A DNA stretch of 64,000 bases from JAGVSR01 sp963825555 (lineage in GTDB: Bacteria; Pseudomonadota; Alphaproteobacteria; Rhizobiales; Hyphomicrobiaceae). Positions within the stretch are counted from its first letter, which is position 1, and every line of letters begins with the position of its first letter. The notes beneath the pieces are model-generated. The model was not told where the DNA came from. It made no database searches and was given only the letters and a program-made list of their open reading frames with translations. The stretch is taken from NCBI GenBank assembly GCA_963825555.1, contig CAWGTZ010000029.1, forward strand, positions 1 to 64,000, given 5' to 3'. A program made the translations under genes and the position numbers. Of this stretch, positions 6,964 through 16,392 are shown one piece after another.

Positions 6964-8106
6964 TCAAAACAAGGGGCCCGGTTCGCCCGGCCGCAACCGG
7001 TCCCACGGCCCGCGCGCATCGGCGGCCAGCGCGAGGCCCAAGCCAGCCGTCAGCGTCATCATGGAGGTGCCGCCATAGGAGACGAAGGGCAGCGGCACGC
7101 CAACCACCGGTACAAGCCCCGTGACCATGGCGATGTTGATGAAGACATAGAGGAAGATCGTCACCCACGCCCCGGCAATCAACAACCGGGTGAAGGGACT
7201 TTCGGCGCGGATCGCCATGCGGCCGAGCAGGACCAGGAGCAGGGTATAGAGCCCCAGCAGCAGCATGCCGCCAATGAAGCCCCATTCCTCCGCATACATG
7301 GTGAAAATGAAGTCGGTGTGCTTTTCCGGCAGGAAATCGAGCTGGCTCTGCGTGCCCTGCATGAAACCTTTTCCGCTCACGCCTCCGGCGCCCAGCGCGA
7401 TCTTCGATTGATTGATGTGGTAGCCCGCTCCGAGCGGATCGGAGTCGGGATCGAGGAAGATCTCCACCCGGCGGCGCTGATAATCGTGCAGCGACGACCA
7501 GATGAGCGGGGCCGCCAGCCCCAGCACCAGGATGCCGCCGATAAAGTAGATGAGCGACACGCCAGCGACGAACATGAGGGCCAATCCGACAGTGGCGAAC
7601 AGCGTGGCTGAGCCGAGATCCGGCTGGCGCAGCGTGAGGACGACCGGAACCGCAATCATCAGGAGGGGAGCCAGAACCCATTTCGGATCCGATACGCGAT
7701 CCGGCGGCAGCCACTGGTAGTAGCGCGCGAGCGCAAGCACGAGCGCCACCTTCATGAGTTCGGTCGGTTGAAAGCTCCATCCGCCCACACTCAACCAGCG
7801 CCGGGCTCCCAGCGCCTCAGTGCCTGTGAATGGCACCAAAATCACCAGGACGAGGGCAATCGCATAGATCGGATTGGCGAGCCGCAGCCAAGTGCCGAGC
7901 GGGACCGCCAGCATGACGAGAACAAGGGCTGTGCCGACCAGGAAGCGCAATCCATGGCGCTCGGCCCATGGCCGGAACGATCCGCCTTCGACCGAATAGA
8001 GGGTCGCAATTCCGATACCCACCAGAATGAAGACGATGAAGAGCACGGCCAAGTTGGCCTGCCGGATGAGACCCGGGCCGCGCGGTCGTCCGAGAAGGCT
8101 CGTCAT
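6964..8106 (-). CDS. rodA: rod shape-determining SEDS glycosyltransferase RodA
   Basis: RodA polymerises lipid II glycan strands during cell elongation, in the inner membrane, paired with PBP2. The 380-aa protein is normal length with about ten membrane helices. The large periplasmic loop contains KHTDFIFTMYAEEWGF, the SEDS signature region that carries the catalytic acidic residue, and the C-terminal part has the VPLPFVSYGGTSM motif. The ATG at 8106 overlaps the mrdA stop by four bases (ATGA), which implies translational coupling. It is the last gene of the mreBCD-mrdA-rodA operon. Confidence 0.97.
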   Translation of the reverse strand: MTSLLGRPRGPGLIRQANLAVLFIVFILVGIGIATLYSVEGGSFRPWAERHGLRFLVGTALVLVMLAVPLGTWLRLANPIYAIALVLVILVPFTGTEALGARRWLSVGGWSFQPTELMKVALVLALARYYQWLPPDRVSDPKWVLAPLLMIAVPVVLTLRQPDLGSATLFATVGLALMFVAGVSLIYFIGGILVLGLAAPLIWSSLHDYQRRRVEIFLDPDSDPLGAGYHINQSKIALGAGGVSGKGFMQGTQSQLDFLPEKHTDFIFTMYAEEWGFIGGMLLLGLYTLLLVLLGRMAIRAESPFTRLLIAGAWVTIFLYVFINIAMVTGLVPVVGVPLPFVSYGGTSMMTLTAGLGLALAADARGPWDRLRPGEPGPLF

Positions 8107-9950
8107 GGCGCAGCCTCCCCCAACGAGGAGGATCTCGTCATAGGATCTTCCGCGACCAGCATCCCGATCACATCACGCACAATTGGCGCGGCAACCGCCC
8201 CTCCTCCCCCGCCGTGTTCGACGACCGCGGCAATCGCGTAGCGCGGGGCGTTCGCCGGAAAATATGAGACGAAAAGAGCATGATCCCGGTGCTCCCAGGC
8301 CTCTTCCGCCGCTGGCGAGACGGCCTCTGCGGAATTGCGGACTTGGGAAGTTCCCGTCTTTCCTGCAATGACGACGGCGGAACCGGACAGGCTGGCATTG
8401 GAGCCCGTTCCGCCCGCATCGTTGACGACGCCGACCATGGCCCGGCGCACGGCCTCCAATCCCTCTGCGGGCACATCGAGCGTCGGAAAAAGAGGCGTAT
8501 CGGGCAGCACCTCGCCGGGACGACGCACGAGCGTAGGCACTACCGCCCGGCCTGTCGCCAATCGCGCCGTCATCACGGCGAGCTGCAGCGGCGTCGTCAG
8601 GACGTAACCCTGCCCGATGCCTGCGAGGATCGTCTCTCCGCGCAACCATCTCTCGCCCTTGGTGACGCGCTTCCAATCGGTGTCGGGGATGAGCCCAGGC
8701 TTCTGTCCACCAATGCCACAGGCGTAGATCTGGCCGAGACCCAGACGGCGCGCCATGGACGCTATCCGGTTGACGCCGATGCGTTCGGCCAGATCGTAGA
8801 AATAAACGTCACACGATTCCCTCAGCGCGTCGTTGAGGTCCATGGGGCCGTGTCCATCGCGCTTCCAGCAGCGATAGGTCTGGTCGGCGAAACCGAACGC
8901 GCCACGGCATGTTACGCGCTCCTCCAGGCTGACCTTGCCGGCCTCCAGAGCGGCAAGCGCGGTGATCATCTTGAAGGTAGATCCTGGCGGATAAAGACCG
9001 CTGATGGCCCGATTGAGTAGAGGATTGTGCGGATCGGACTGCAGGCGCTCCCAGTTCGCTTCGTCGAATTCGATGGTCAGATCATTGGGGTCGAAGGTCG
9101 GCACCGAAGCCATGAGGACGACCTCACCCGAGTGAACATCCATGGCAACGACCGCCGCGCGGGGCACGGATGAGAGCCGGCTGAGAACACGCTCCTGAAG
9201 CGCGACATCGACTGTGACCATCACGTCCCGGCCTGCAACCGGTTCCTTCACCTCCAGATTGCGAACGATGCTTCCCCGCGCATCAACCTCGAACTTCTTG
9301 ACACCGGCCTCTCCTCTGAGATCGACGTCCATTCCCTGTTCGACACCGGCCTTACCGATCCGCGCATTCGGCAGCCGGAGGAAGGGATCGTCGTCCAGGG
9401 CCAGGCGATCGACGCTGCCCGTGTAGCCCACGACATGGCCGCTTGCATGCCCGTGGGCATATCGGCGCTTCAGCTCGATGTCCGTTTCGATGCCTGGAAG
9501 ATGAGGCATCAAGAGACCAATCTGGGCCGCCTCTTCGAATGTGAGACCTTCACGAACCGGGATGGCCCGATTGCGGGGTAGGCCGCGCGCCTTTGCAATC
9601 ACGCGGTCGATCTCTTCAGCCGGCAGCGGAACGATGCGCGCGAGAGACTGCAGCGTCAGTCGCATGCGGCTACGATCGGCAGGCAGGATGGAGACGCGGT
9701 AACTCTCCGCGTTGGTCGCTAGCATCCGTCCCTGGCGGTCGACAATACGACCGCGCCGGGGAAGCAGGCGGCGCTGGCTGATGCGGTTCTCTTCCGCCAG
9801 CGGACCGAAGCGGCGTCCTTCCATGACCTGAAGCTGATAAAGACGCCCCGCGAGCAACGCGAACGCCCCGGCCTGAGCGGCCCCGATTAACATAGCGCGC
9901 CTTGTAAAGCGCCGCCGGGACAGTTCCTCCTCGTCACGGCCCGGAGGCAT
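8103..9950 (-). CDS. mrdA: penicillin-binding protein 2 (elongation transpeptidase)
   Basis: Class B PBP that crosslinks peptidoglycan in the rod complex. In the 615-aa protein, a cytoplasmic N-terminus with RRRFTRRA precedes one membrane anchor (about residues 18-38). The pedestal domain (from about 60) leads to the transpeptidase domain with PPGSTFKM (active serine S324, K327), SCD (379-381, the second motif, where Asp replaces the usual Asn as in many PBP2) and KTGTS (531-535). The ATG at 9950 follows GGGAGG-type sequence weakly; the longer upstream reading runs inside mreD and is rejected. It begins two bases after the mreD stop. Confidence 0.97.
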   Translation of the reverse strand: MPPGRDEEELSRRRFTRRAMLIGAAQAGAFALLAGRLYQLQVMEGRRFGPLAEENRISQRRLLPRRGRIVDRQGRMLATNAESYRVSILPADRSRMRLTLQSLARIVPLPAEEIDRVIAKARGLPRNRAIPVREGLTFEEAAQIGLLMPHLPGIETDIELKRRYAHGHASGHVVGYTGSVDRLALDDDPFLRLPNARIGKAGVEQGMDVDLRGEAGVKKFEVDARGSIVRNLEVKEPVAGRDVMVTVDVALQERVLSRLSSVPRAAVVAMDVHSGEVVLMASVPTFDPNDLTIEFDEANWERLQSDPHNPLLNRAISGLYPPGSTFKMITALAALEAGKVSLEERVTCRGAFGFADQTYRCWKRDGHGPMDLNDALRESCDVYFYDLAERIGVNRIASMARRLGLGQIYACGIGGQKPGLIPDTDWKRVTKGERWLRGETILAGIGQGYVLTTPLQLAVMTARLATGRAVVPTLVRRPGEVLPDTPLFPTLDVPAEGLEAVRRAMVGVVNDAGGTGSNASLSGSAVVIAGKTGTSQVRNSAEAVSPAAEEAWEHRDHALFVSYFPANAPRYAIAAVVEHGGGGGAVAAPIVRDVIGMLVAEDPMTRSSSLGEAAP

Positions 9951-9952
9951 CG

Positions 9953-10468
9953 CTAGCCTCCCCTGACAAGACTGTCGTTGGACCTGCGAATGGGATCCGG
10001 GTCGAGGCTTCTCAGGATCAGGGCGAAGACAGGGTAGGCAAGACCGGCCAGCAGCGCCGCCCATGCAAACGGCCGCCACGCGGCCAGCTCCAGATAATAC
10101 AGCGACGCAATCCCCCAGGCCGCGGCAACGAGAAGCGCCAGAGAGGTGAGGAAGATGAACCAGCGGCCAGCGGGGCCGGCGGCTGTCACGAGATGGGCCT
10201 CGACTGCGATCATGTAGCCGACGAGATAGATGAGCGACCAGTAGCCCAGCGGTCCGTTCGAAAGCACGTCCACGGCCAAGCCCGCCACGAACGGCACCCA
10301 TTCCGCCAGCCGGTCCGGATGACGGGAGGCCCAGTAGTGGATCGCGATGAAGGGCAGGAGCGGCAGCACGAAGCGGCCATCGGGCGGCAGCCCCCACGGG
10401 AGGACTGCAACGAGCGCCAGAACGGCGACACTGAGCGCAGGAATGAAGCGGCCGGCGGCGTTCGTCAT
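9953..10468 (-). CDS. mreD: rod shape-determining protein MreD
   Basis: Small polytopic inner-membrane partner of MreC in the elongasome. The 171-aa sequence has about five hydrophobic helices (about 12-28, 33-50, 58-85, 92-120, 130-150) with the family-like GLAVDVLSNGPLGYWSLIYLVGY region around residues 63-85. MreD is poorly conserved, so position between mreC and mrdA is a main part of the evidence. It begins 11 bases after the mreC stop and ends in a short charged tail. Confidence 0.92.
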   Translation of the reverse strand: MTNAAGRFIPALSVAVLALVAVLPWGLPPDGRFVLPLLPFIAIHYWASRHPDRLAEWVPFVAGLAVDVLSNGPLGYWSLIYLVGYMIAVEAHLVTAAGPAGRWFIFLTSLALLVAAAWGIASLYYLELAAWRPFAWAALLAGLAYPVFALILRSLDPDPIRRSNDSLVRGG

Positions 10469-10479
10469 GGCGCGCTCCC

Positions 10480-11406
10480 CTATTGCGATCCGGCGGAGCT
10501 ATGACCCCGCTGTTCAGTTTGCAGCTTGCCGCTCAGTCCCATCTCCGGCGCTATCAGCTCCAGCGCTGGCGAATTGTAGAACAGCACGCTCAGGTATTCG
10601 ACCGTATCGAGATTGGCATGGGGCGTGACACTCGGCCGGTCCGTCGCCTCCGCCACCGTTCCTATTCGCAAGCCTCGAGGAAAGACCCCGCCGATGCCGG
10701 AAGTAGCGACCTCATCGCCCGCCGTGACGGCCTGATCCGGAGCGAGGAACTCAAGCCGCGGGTGGGGACCGTTGTCTCCCGCCAGAACCGCGCGCACCGC
10801 ATCGGGCCCGACATAGACTGGAATACGGCTCTGGGCATCGGTCAGGAGCAGAACACGGGCTGCATTCGAACCGGTATCCACGACCCGCCCGACAAGGCCG
10901 TCACCGCTCAGCACCGGATAGCCTGCCCTTACCTTCTGCAACTCCCCCACGTTGACCATGGCGGAGCGGACGAAGGCCCCCGACGAGTTGGCGATCACCC
11001 GCGCGGTGACAAAGCCAATTTCAGTATCGCGCGCCGTCTGAGCCGCGGCCCCCAGATCGGCAAGCTTGCGTTCAAGCTCGCGTGCACGCCACTCCCAACC
11101 CTTGAGTTGCTGGTTTTCATTGCGCAATCGCTCCAGCTCGGACGCCATCGACCAGGCCGAGCCGACGGATTTTCCCGCGTCCCGCAGTGGTTGCAATGGA
11201 ACCATGATGGCACGCAGAACAGGGCTCATGATTTCGGTAATCTGCCAGCGAACGCCGGAAATATAACCGTGGTCGAGGCGGCTCAGGATCAGGAGCGCGA
11301 CTGAGAGAAAAAGGAGAACCGGCAGCATCGCGCCCCCTGAGCGGCGGCGTGGCTCCATGAAATCGGTCCGGCGCTGTCGGAACTGGTCATAGCCCACATA
11401 TCTCAT
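10480..11406 (-). CDS. mreC: rod shape-determining protein MreC
   Basis: Periplasmic scaffold of the elongation complex that activates PBP2-RodA. The 308-aa protein has a short cytoplasmic N-terminus (to about residue 25), one membrane anchor (LPVLLFLSVALLILSRLD), a coiled coil (about 75-105, ELERLRNENQQLKGWEWRA), and the beta-barrel domain with VGRVVDTGSNAARVLLLTD and DEVATSGIGGVFPRGLRIG. The ATG at 11406 is preceded by GGGGGAG. The tail after about residue 290 is polar. It is located between mreB and mreD, 100 bases after mreB. Confidence 0.97.
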   Translation of the reverse strand: MRYVGYDQFRQRRTDFMEPRRRSGGAMLPVLLFLSVALLILSRLDHGYISGVRWQITEIMSPVLRAIMVPLQPLRDAGKSVGSAWSMASELERLRNENQQLKGWEWRARELERKLADLGAAAQTARDTEIGFVTARVIANSSGAFVRSAMVNVGELQKVRAGYPVLSGDGLVGRVVDTGSNAARVLLLTDAQSRIPVYVGPDAVRAVLAGDNGPHPRLEFLAPDQAVTAGDEVATSGIGGVFPRGLRIGTVAEATDRPSVTPHANLDTVEYLSVLFYNSPALELIAPEMGLSGKLQTEQRGHSSAGSQ

Positions 11407-11506
11407 GGTCGGCTCCCCCCGAGGATGGCGTATGGCGCCGACCGCCACCAATATGAGACGATGCGTGAAACGATCCGGCGAGGTCCGCAGCCGTCCATCA
11501 CCTCAC

Positions 11507-12547
11507 CTACGGGCGGATGACGAGGTGCTCATGCTCATCGATGTTCTCGAGGAGCATGGCAGAGCCGCGCACAACGCAATGCAGTGGATTCTCCGAAACG
11601 ATGAACGGCACGCCCACGCGGCGCTCCATTTCCGCGTCGAGCTTGTGCAGCAGCGCCCCGCCGCCAGTCAGATAGATGCCCCGTTCGCAGATATCGGAGG
11701 AAACATCCGGCGGCAGGTCCTCCAGGGTGTGCTCGATGAATTCCGCCATCGCTGCGATCGGCTCTTCGAGTGCTTCCGCAACATGCTGCGGCAGCAGAAC
11801 GATGTTCTTCGGACGCCCCTGGCGCAGATCACGTCCACGAATATGGATCTCGCTCGTCATCCCGTTAATCTCGCGTGATGCCGAGCCTGCTTCGATCTTG
11901 ATGCGCTCGGCGTTGGCTTCGCTGATGACAAGCTGATGCTCGCGGCGAATGAAGCGGATGATCGATTCATCCATTGCGTTTCCGGCCACGCGCAGCGAGC
12001 GCGCCTCGATAACGCCCCCGAGCGAGAGAACGGCGATGTCGGTGGTGCCGCCGCCGATGTCTACCACCATGGAGCCGGAAGGATCGTCGATCGGCAGCCC
12101 CGCGCCGATCGCCGCCGCAACGGGTTCCTCGACGATGTAGACCTTGCGCGCGCCGGCCTGCACCGCCGTCTCGTAGACGGCGCGACGCTCCACAGGCGTT
12201 GCACCGGCAGGTACGCAAATGAGAATGCGCGGGCGCCGGAAGCCCAGGAACGAGCTGCGCGTCCGTTTAATGAACTGACGGAGCATTTCTTCGGTGGCGA
12301 CGAAATCCGCGATCACGCCGTCGCGCAGCGGCCGGATGGTCTCGACGGATCCGGGCGTGCGGCCGAGCATCTGGCGGGCTGTGTGTCCCACCGCCAGCAC
12401 TTCGCGGTGACCCGGGCCCACGCGCACGGCTACAACCGAGGGCTCGTCGATCACAACCCCGCGGCCCATCACATGGACGATCGTATTGACAGTTCCCAGA
12501 TCGATCGCAATGTCGTCCGAAAACGCGCTTCCGACCCCTAGACGCAT
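11507..12547 (-). CDS. mreB: actin-like rod shape-determining protein MreB
   Basis: Bacterial actin that polymerises under the inner membrane and directs the elongasome. The 346-aa sequence shows the actin-fold nucleotide motifs: phosphate 1 DLGTVNTIVHVMG (about residues 17-29), phosphate 2 DIGGGTTDIAVLSLGG, and adenosine box LTGGGALLHKLD near 290. The short hydrophobic N-terminus (MRLGVGSAFSDDI) fits membrane contact. It is the first gene of the shape operon; its promoter should lie in 12548-12782, insulated from leuA by a strong terminator. Confidence 0.98.
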   Translation of the reverse strand: MRLGVGSAFSDDIAIDLGTVNTIVHVMGRGVVIDEPSVVAVRVGPGHREVLAVGHTARQMLGRTPGSVETIRPLRDGVIADFVATEEMLRQFIKRTRSSFLGFRRPRILICVPAGATPVERRAVYETAVQAGARKVYIVEEPVAAAIGAGLPIDDPSGSMVVDIGGGTTDIAVLSLGGVIEARSLRVAGNAMDESIIRFIRREHQLVISEANAERIKIEAGSASREINGMTSEIHIRGRDLRQGRPKNIVLLPQHVAEALEEPIAAMAEFIEHTLEDLPPDVSSDICERGIYLTGGGALLHKLDAEMERRVGVPFIVSENPLHCVVRGSAMLLENIDEHEHLVIRP

Positions 12548-12782
12548 GCAAACTCACTCGACACGAGAGGACTTCTGGCTCCCCTTATTCCGTCATACCG
12601 GCCTGCAGCCGTATACGAAGCAACTAATGTGCCGCGTACCCACAGTCGCCGGCTGGTCTCACACGTGCCCTCGCGTGCGCTCCGTCCCTATTCCCTAGCG
12701 CGTCGGGAACAGGCACGCTAGTCCGAACACCAATCCATAAGCTACGCTGGTGAAAAGGCTTTTTTTTGTAGAGTTCAAGAAA

Positions 12783-12808
12783 AAGGGGACGGCGGCCGCC
12801 GTCCCCTT
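12783..12808 (-). terminator. intrinsic terminator of leuA
   Basis: A perfect 26-base palindrome: the AAGGGGACGGCGG half-site is followed at once by its exact complement. On the minus strand it follows the leuA stop by 8 bases and is followed by TTTTT. The top of such a stem cannot close without a loop, so the working hairpin would have an 11-bp stem with a 4-base loop. Confidence 0.88.
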
Positions 12809-12816
12809 AAAGCCCT

Positions 12817-14397
12817 TTAGACCATATGCTGCGCCTGGGCGATCTTCTGGCGCTTAACCATGAGCTTGTTGAGCGCGGCCACATAGGCCTTGGCGGAGGC
12901 AACCATCGTGTCGGTGTCGGCCCCGCGGCCGGTCACGACGCGGCCATCCTCCTCAAGCCGGACCGAAACCTCGGCCTGCGCATCGGTGCCCTCGGTGACC
13001 GCGTGCACTTGGTAGAGCTCGAGGCTCGCCGAATGCGGGATGAGCATCTTGATGGCGTTGAAAGTTGCATCAACAGGTCCGTTGCCCTGGGCCTGGACCG
13101 TGCTCGGCGTACCATCAATCTCCATGGTCAGCGTCGCCGTCTGGGGACCGACCGTGCCGGCAATCACCGTCAGCGACGTCACCTTCATGCGATCGTGCGC
13201 ATGAGCAATCTCATGATCGACAAGCGCCTCGATGTCTTCGTCGTAGATGTGCTTCTTGCGATCGGCCAGCGCCTTGAACCGGTTGAAGGCATCCTCGAAG
13301 GCATTCTCGCCCAGATCGAAACCGAGTTCCTTCAACTTGGTGCGGAACGCATTGCGCCCCGAATGCTTGCCCATGACGAGTGACGTCTTGGCCACGCCGA
13401 CCAACTCCGGCGTCATGATCTCGTAGGTCTGTTGGTACTTGAGCAGACCATCCTGGTGGATGCCGCTCTCATGGGCGAACGCGTTCCGGCCGACGATGGC
13501 CTTGTTGTACTGCACGGGGAAGTTCGTGACGGCCGAGACGAGCTTGGAGGCCCGAGACAGCATCGTGGTTTCGATGCGTGTCTGGTAGGGCAGCACGTCA
13601 TTGCGTGTACGAATGGCCATAACGACCTCTTCGAGCGCCGCGTTGCCGGCCCGCTCGCCGATGCCGTTGATCGTGCACTCGATCTGGCGCGCACCCGCGG
13701 CCAACGCGGCCAGCGAGTTGGCAACCGCAAGCCCCAGGTCATTGTGGCAGTGGGTGGAGAATACCGCCTTGTCAGCGTTCGGCACGCGCTCTCGCACGGC
13801 CCGGAACATCTCGTAGTATTCCTGTGGCGTAGCATAGCCGACCGTGTCGGGCAGGTTGATCGTGGTCGCACCCGCCTTGATGGCCGCATCTACGCACTGG
13901 CACAGATAGTCGATGGGCGTGCGGGTGGCGTCCATCGCGGACCACTCGACGTCTTCCACGAGGTTGCGGGCCCGTCCGACGGTTGCGGAGATGATCTCCA
14001 GAACCTCCGCCTGCGTCTTGCGCATCTGGTATTCCAGATGGATCGGCGAGGTTGACACGAACGTGTGGATGCGCCCGCGCTTGGCGTGCCTCACGGCTTC
14101 GCCGGCCCGGTCGATATCAGCGTTGATGGCGCGGGCGAGGCCGGCAACAGTGGCGTTCTGCACACGCTTGGCAATTGCAGCGACAGCCTCGAAGTCGCCT
14201 TCGGAGGCAATCGGAAAGCCGGCCTCGATAATGTCGACTCCCAGCGCATCCAGGCAGTCGGCAACTTCGAGCTTCTCTTCGTAAGTCATGGTGGCGCCGG
14301 GGCACTGCTCACCGTCGCGCAAGGTCGTATCAAAAATGACGACGCGGTCGTTTTCGGTCTGGGACGCGGAGCGCGTCGTCTGGGTCTTGGTGGTCAT
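12817..14397 (-). CDS. leuA: 2-isopropylmalate synthase
   Basis: First committed step of leucine synthesis: 2-oxoisovalerate plus acetyl-CoA to 2-isopropylmalate, in the cytoplasm. The 526-aa protein is normal length. The catalytic TIM barrel has FDTTLRDGEQCPGATM (R27, D28 metal ligand) and STHCHNDLG (H216, H218, N219, D220); the HESGIHQDG loop lies near residue 315; the C-terminal regulatory LeuA dimer domain (about 400-520) binds the feedback inhibitor leucine. The ATG at 14397 is used; the longer upstream frame is not conserved. It is monocistronic, ended by the palindromic terminator at 12783-12808. Confidence 0.97.
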   Translation of the reverse strand: MTTKTQTTRSASQTENDRVVIFDTTLRDGEQCPGATMTYEEKLEVADCLDALGVDIIEAGFPIASEGDFEAVAAIAKRVQNATVAGLARAINADIDRAGEAVRHAKRGRIHTFVSTSPIHLEYQMRKTQAEVLEIISATVGRARNLVEDVEWSAMDATRTPIDYLCQCVDAAIKAGATTINLPDTVGYATPQEYYEMFRAVRERVPNADKAVFSTHCHNDLGLAVANSLAALAAGARQIECTINGIGERAGNAALEEVVMAIRTRNDVLPYQTRIETTMLSRASKLVSAVTNFPVQYNKAIVGRNAFAHESGIHQDGLLKYQQTYEIMTPELVGVAKTSLVMGKHSGRNAFRTKLKELGFDLGENAFEDAFNRFKALADRKKHIYDEDIEALVDHEIAHAHDRMKVTSLTVIAGTVGPQTATLTMEIDGTPSTVQAQGNGPVDATFNAIKMLIPHSASLELYQVHAVTEGTDAQAEVSVRLEEDGRVVTGRGADTDTMVASAKAYVAALNKLMVKRQKIAQAQHMV

Positions 14398-14822
14398 TTC
14401 GGGATCCCTGGTCCAGCCCGCCGGCTTTGACGCACGTGGGGGCTTATTCTCAATTCTCGAGTGCGGCCTCAACCTCCCCTGAGCGGCGGCCGCGGACCCT
14501 TGGGGCCATGCGGCAGAAACGGCTCAGGGGCCGGTAAGGAGAAGCGACAACAGGAGCGGCGAGACCACACGCGCGCAGCCTCCAGCGGCCCCCGGGGCGA
14601 CCGCCGCGGGGCATAGGTTGTAGCCGGGCTCTGTGACCGTATGGCACATCACGCAAGGTCTCGGATCTAATCTGGTACCGTTGGTACAATATGCCGAATT
14701 GGTTGACAATGCGCTGAAATCGCTTGCTCGTGATCGGAAGCAGGCGCGTTTGACCGGTGTCAGAGCGCTGTCAAATCCTCGCGCCTATATTTAATTATTC
14801 GACGCTTCGAATAGGGCCTGCC

Positions 14823-15386
14823 ATGTCCGACACCGCCTCCCGCCGCTATCCGCGACCGATCATAGCGCTGCACTGGCTGACGTTCCTGCTGGTGGTGTTC
14901 GCCTATATCTTCATGGAGTTCCGCGACATTTTTGAGCGCGGGAGCGCCGGGCGCGAGTTCATGAAGGCCACCCATTACTCTCTGGGTCTCACCATCCTGG
15001 GTCTGACGCTGGCGCGCCTCCTGATCCGCCTGACGAGCGGTCCGGCGCCGGCCATCACGCCCACGCCCTCTGCGCTGCAGGAATTCGCCGCCAGAGTCGT
15101 CCATATAGCCCTTTATGCCTTCCTCATCGCCATGCCCTTCATCGGCTGGGCGACACTCAACACGGAAGGCGACCCCGTGATCTTCTTCGGACTCGAAATT
15201 CCGCCACTCATAGGACGCGACAAGATCCTAAGTGGTCGTCTCGAGGAACTGCATGAGACGCTTGGATTCGCCGGATACTTCCTGATCGGCGCGCACGCGC
15301 TGGCCGCGATCGTCCATCATGCCGTGATCAAGGACAATACGTTCGCACGCATCATGCCCGGCAAAGAGGGACAGAAAGCGGGATGA
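14823..15386 (+). CDS. cytochrome b561
   Basis: Di-haem b-type cytochrome of the inner membrane, in the YodB/CybB-like family that passes electrons from quinol, 187 aa. Four helices are visible (about 13-30, 48-70, 95-113, 150-170) with haem-ligand histidines in ALHWLTFLL, KATHYSLGLTILG, RVVHIALYAF and GAHALAAIVHHAVIKDN. The C-terminal HHxxxxDNTFARIMPG pattern is typical of the family. The ATG at 14823 is chosen because the family N-terminus (RRYPRPIIALHW) follows it. It converges with the PhzF gene and has no obvious operon partner. Confidence 0.93.
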   Translation: MSDTASRRYPRPIIALHWLTFLLVVFAYIFMEFRDIFERGSAGREFMKATHYSLGLTILGLTLARLLIRLTSGPAPAITPTPSALQEFAARVVHIALYAFLIAMPFIGWATLNTEGDPVIFFGLEIPPLIGRDKILSGRLEELHETLGFAGYFLIGAHALAAIVHHAVIKDNTFARIMPGKEGQKAG

Positions 15387-15407
15387 GCCGGACGTCAGTC
15401 CCGGGGC

Positions 15408-16319
15408 TCAGATCTCGATCATACCCTCGCCGACCCGCACGACATGACCGCCGATGCGTACCCCTTCGAGCTTTTGCCCATCGACATGCAGCACGAGTGA
15501 GATGAAGCTCGGGCGGCCCATCTCGAACCCCTGTTCGATGGTGCGCCGGTGGGTGCCATCCGGCAGGTCATCAAACCGGTCGATCACACCGGCGAAGCAG
15601 ACCGCCGCCGACCCGGTTGCCGGATCCTCCGCAACGCCGGCATCGGGGGCGAACATGCGCGCATGAAACGACGAGGATTTGTGCTCGCACTGGCGCGTGT
15701 AGAGGTAGGCGCCGACGATGCCCTGCTCTTGAAAAGCTGGCGCCCAATGCGGTGCGTTCACCCTGGCCCTGCCGATGGCTTCGCGTGTGGACACGGGAAT
15801 GAAGGCGAAGGCATTGCCCGCCGCGTAGCAGACCGGACGGTGGTTCTCGAAGCCGATCTCGCTCGGGATCAGTCCGAGCCCCGCGGCCAAGATGTCAACC
15901 GGCGGCAAAGCTCCAGCTTCAATCGGCGCGCGCGGCGCATCGAGTTCTGCAAATGTTGCCAAGCCAGGACGCAACCTGACCCCGACCCTTATGGGACCGA
16001 TGCCCTGCTCGAGCACGATCAGGGCCTCGCCGTTCCCGGTCGTGCCGGCGAACTTCATCTCGGCCAGCAGAGCCGCGGTCCCCACGGTCGGGTGGCCGGC
16101 AAACGGCAACTCCTTGGCCGGCGTGAATATACGCACCCTAGCCGAATGCGCCGGGTTGACCGGCGGCAGCAGGAACACCGTCTCGGAAAGATTGAACTCC
16201 CGTGCGATATTCTGCATTTGCGCGTCGGTCAGCCCCTCCGCATCATGCACAACCCCAAGCGGATTGCCGCCGAACCGGCGATCCGTAAATACGTCCATCG
16301 TATTGAAGGCCAGCCGCAT
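15408..16319 (-). CDS. PhzF family phenazine-biosynthesis-like isomerase
   Basis: Member of the PhzF/DapF-like fold, a 303-aa isomerase/epimerase family with diverse small-molecule substrates; most members do not make phenazines. Diagnostic motifs are NLSETVFL (catalytic Glu near residue 46), ELPFAGHPTVGTA near 70, and DPATGSAAVCFAGVI near 228. The ATG at 16319 is preceded by CAGGGGGAG at good spacing. It follows the Nudix gene by 73 bases on the same strand, possibly co-transcribed. The substrate cannot be read from sequence. Confidence 0.92.
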   Translation of the reverse strand: MRLAFNTMDVFTDRRFGGNPLGVVHDAEGLTDAQMQNIAREFNLSETVFLLPPVNPAHSARVRIFTPAKELPFAGHPTVGTAALLAEMKFAGTTGNGEALIVLEQGIGPIRVGVRLRPGLATFAELDAPRAPIEAGALPPVDILAAGLGLIPSEIGFENHRPVCYAAGNAFAFIPVSTREAIGRARVNAPHWAPAFQEQGIVGAYLYTRQCEHKSSSFHARMFAPDAGVAEDPATGSAAVCFAGVIDRFDDLPDGTHRRTIEQGFEMGRPSFISLVLHVDGQKLEGVRIGGHVVRVGEGMIEI

Positions 16320-16392
16320 CACTCCCCCTGGGCTCTCCTGAGAACGCCGCACTTAAACCATTCCAAAGCCGGCTCCAAGCGCGAAGATGGAC

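Noticed and set aside
6956..7780. Long minus-strand frame overlapping rodA
   Set aside because: It is an out-of-frame shadow of rodA with Arg/Ala/Gly-rich, non-conserved sequence.
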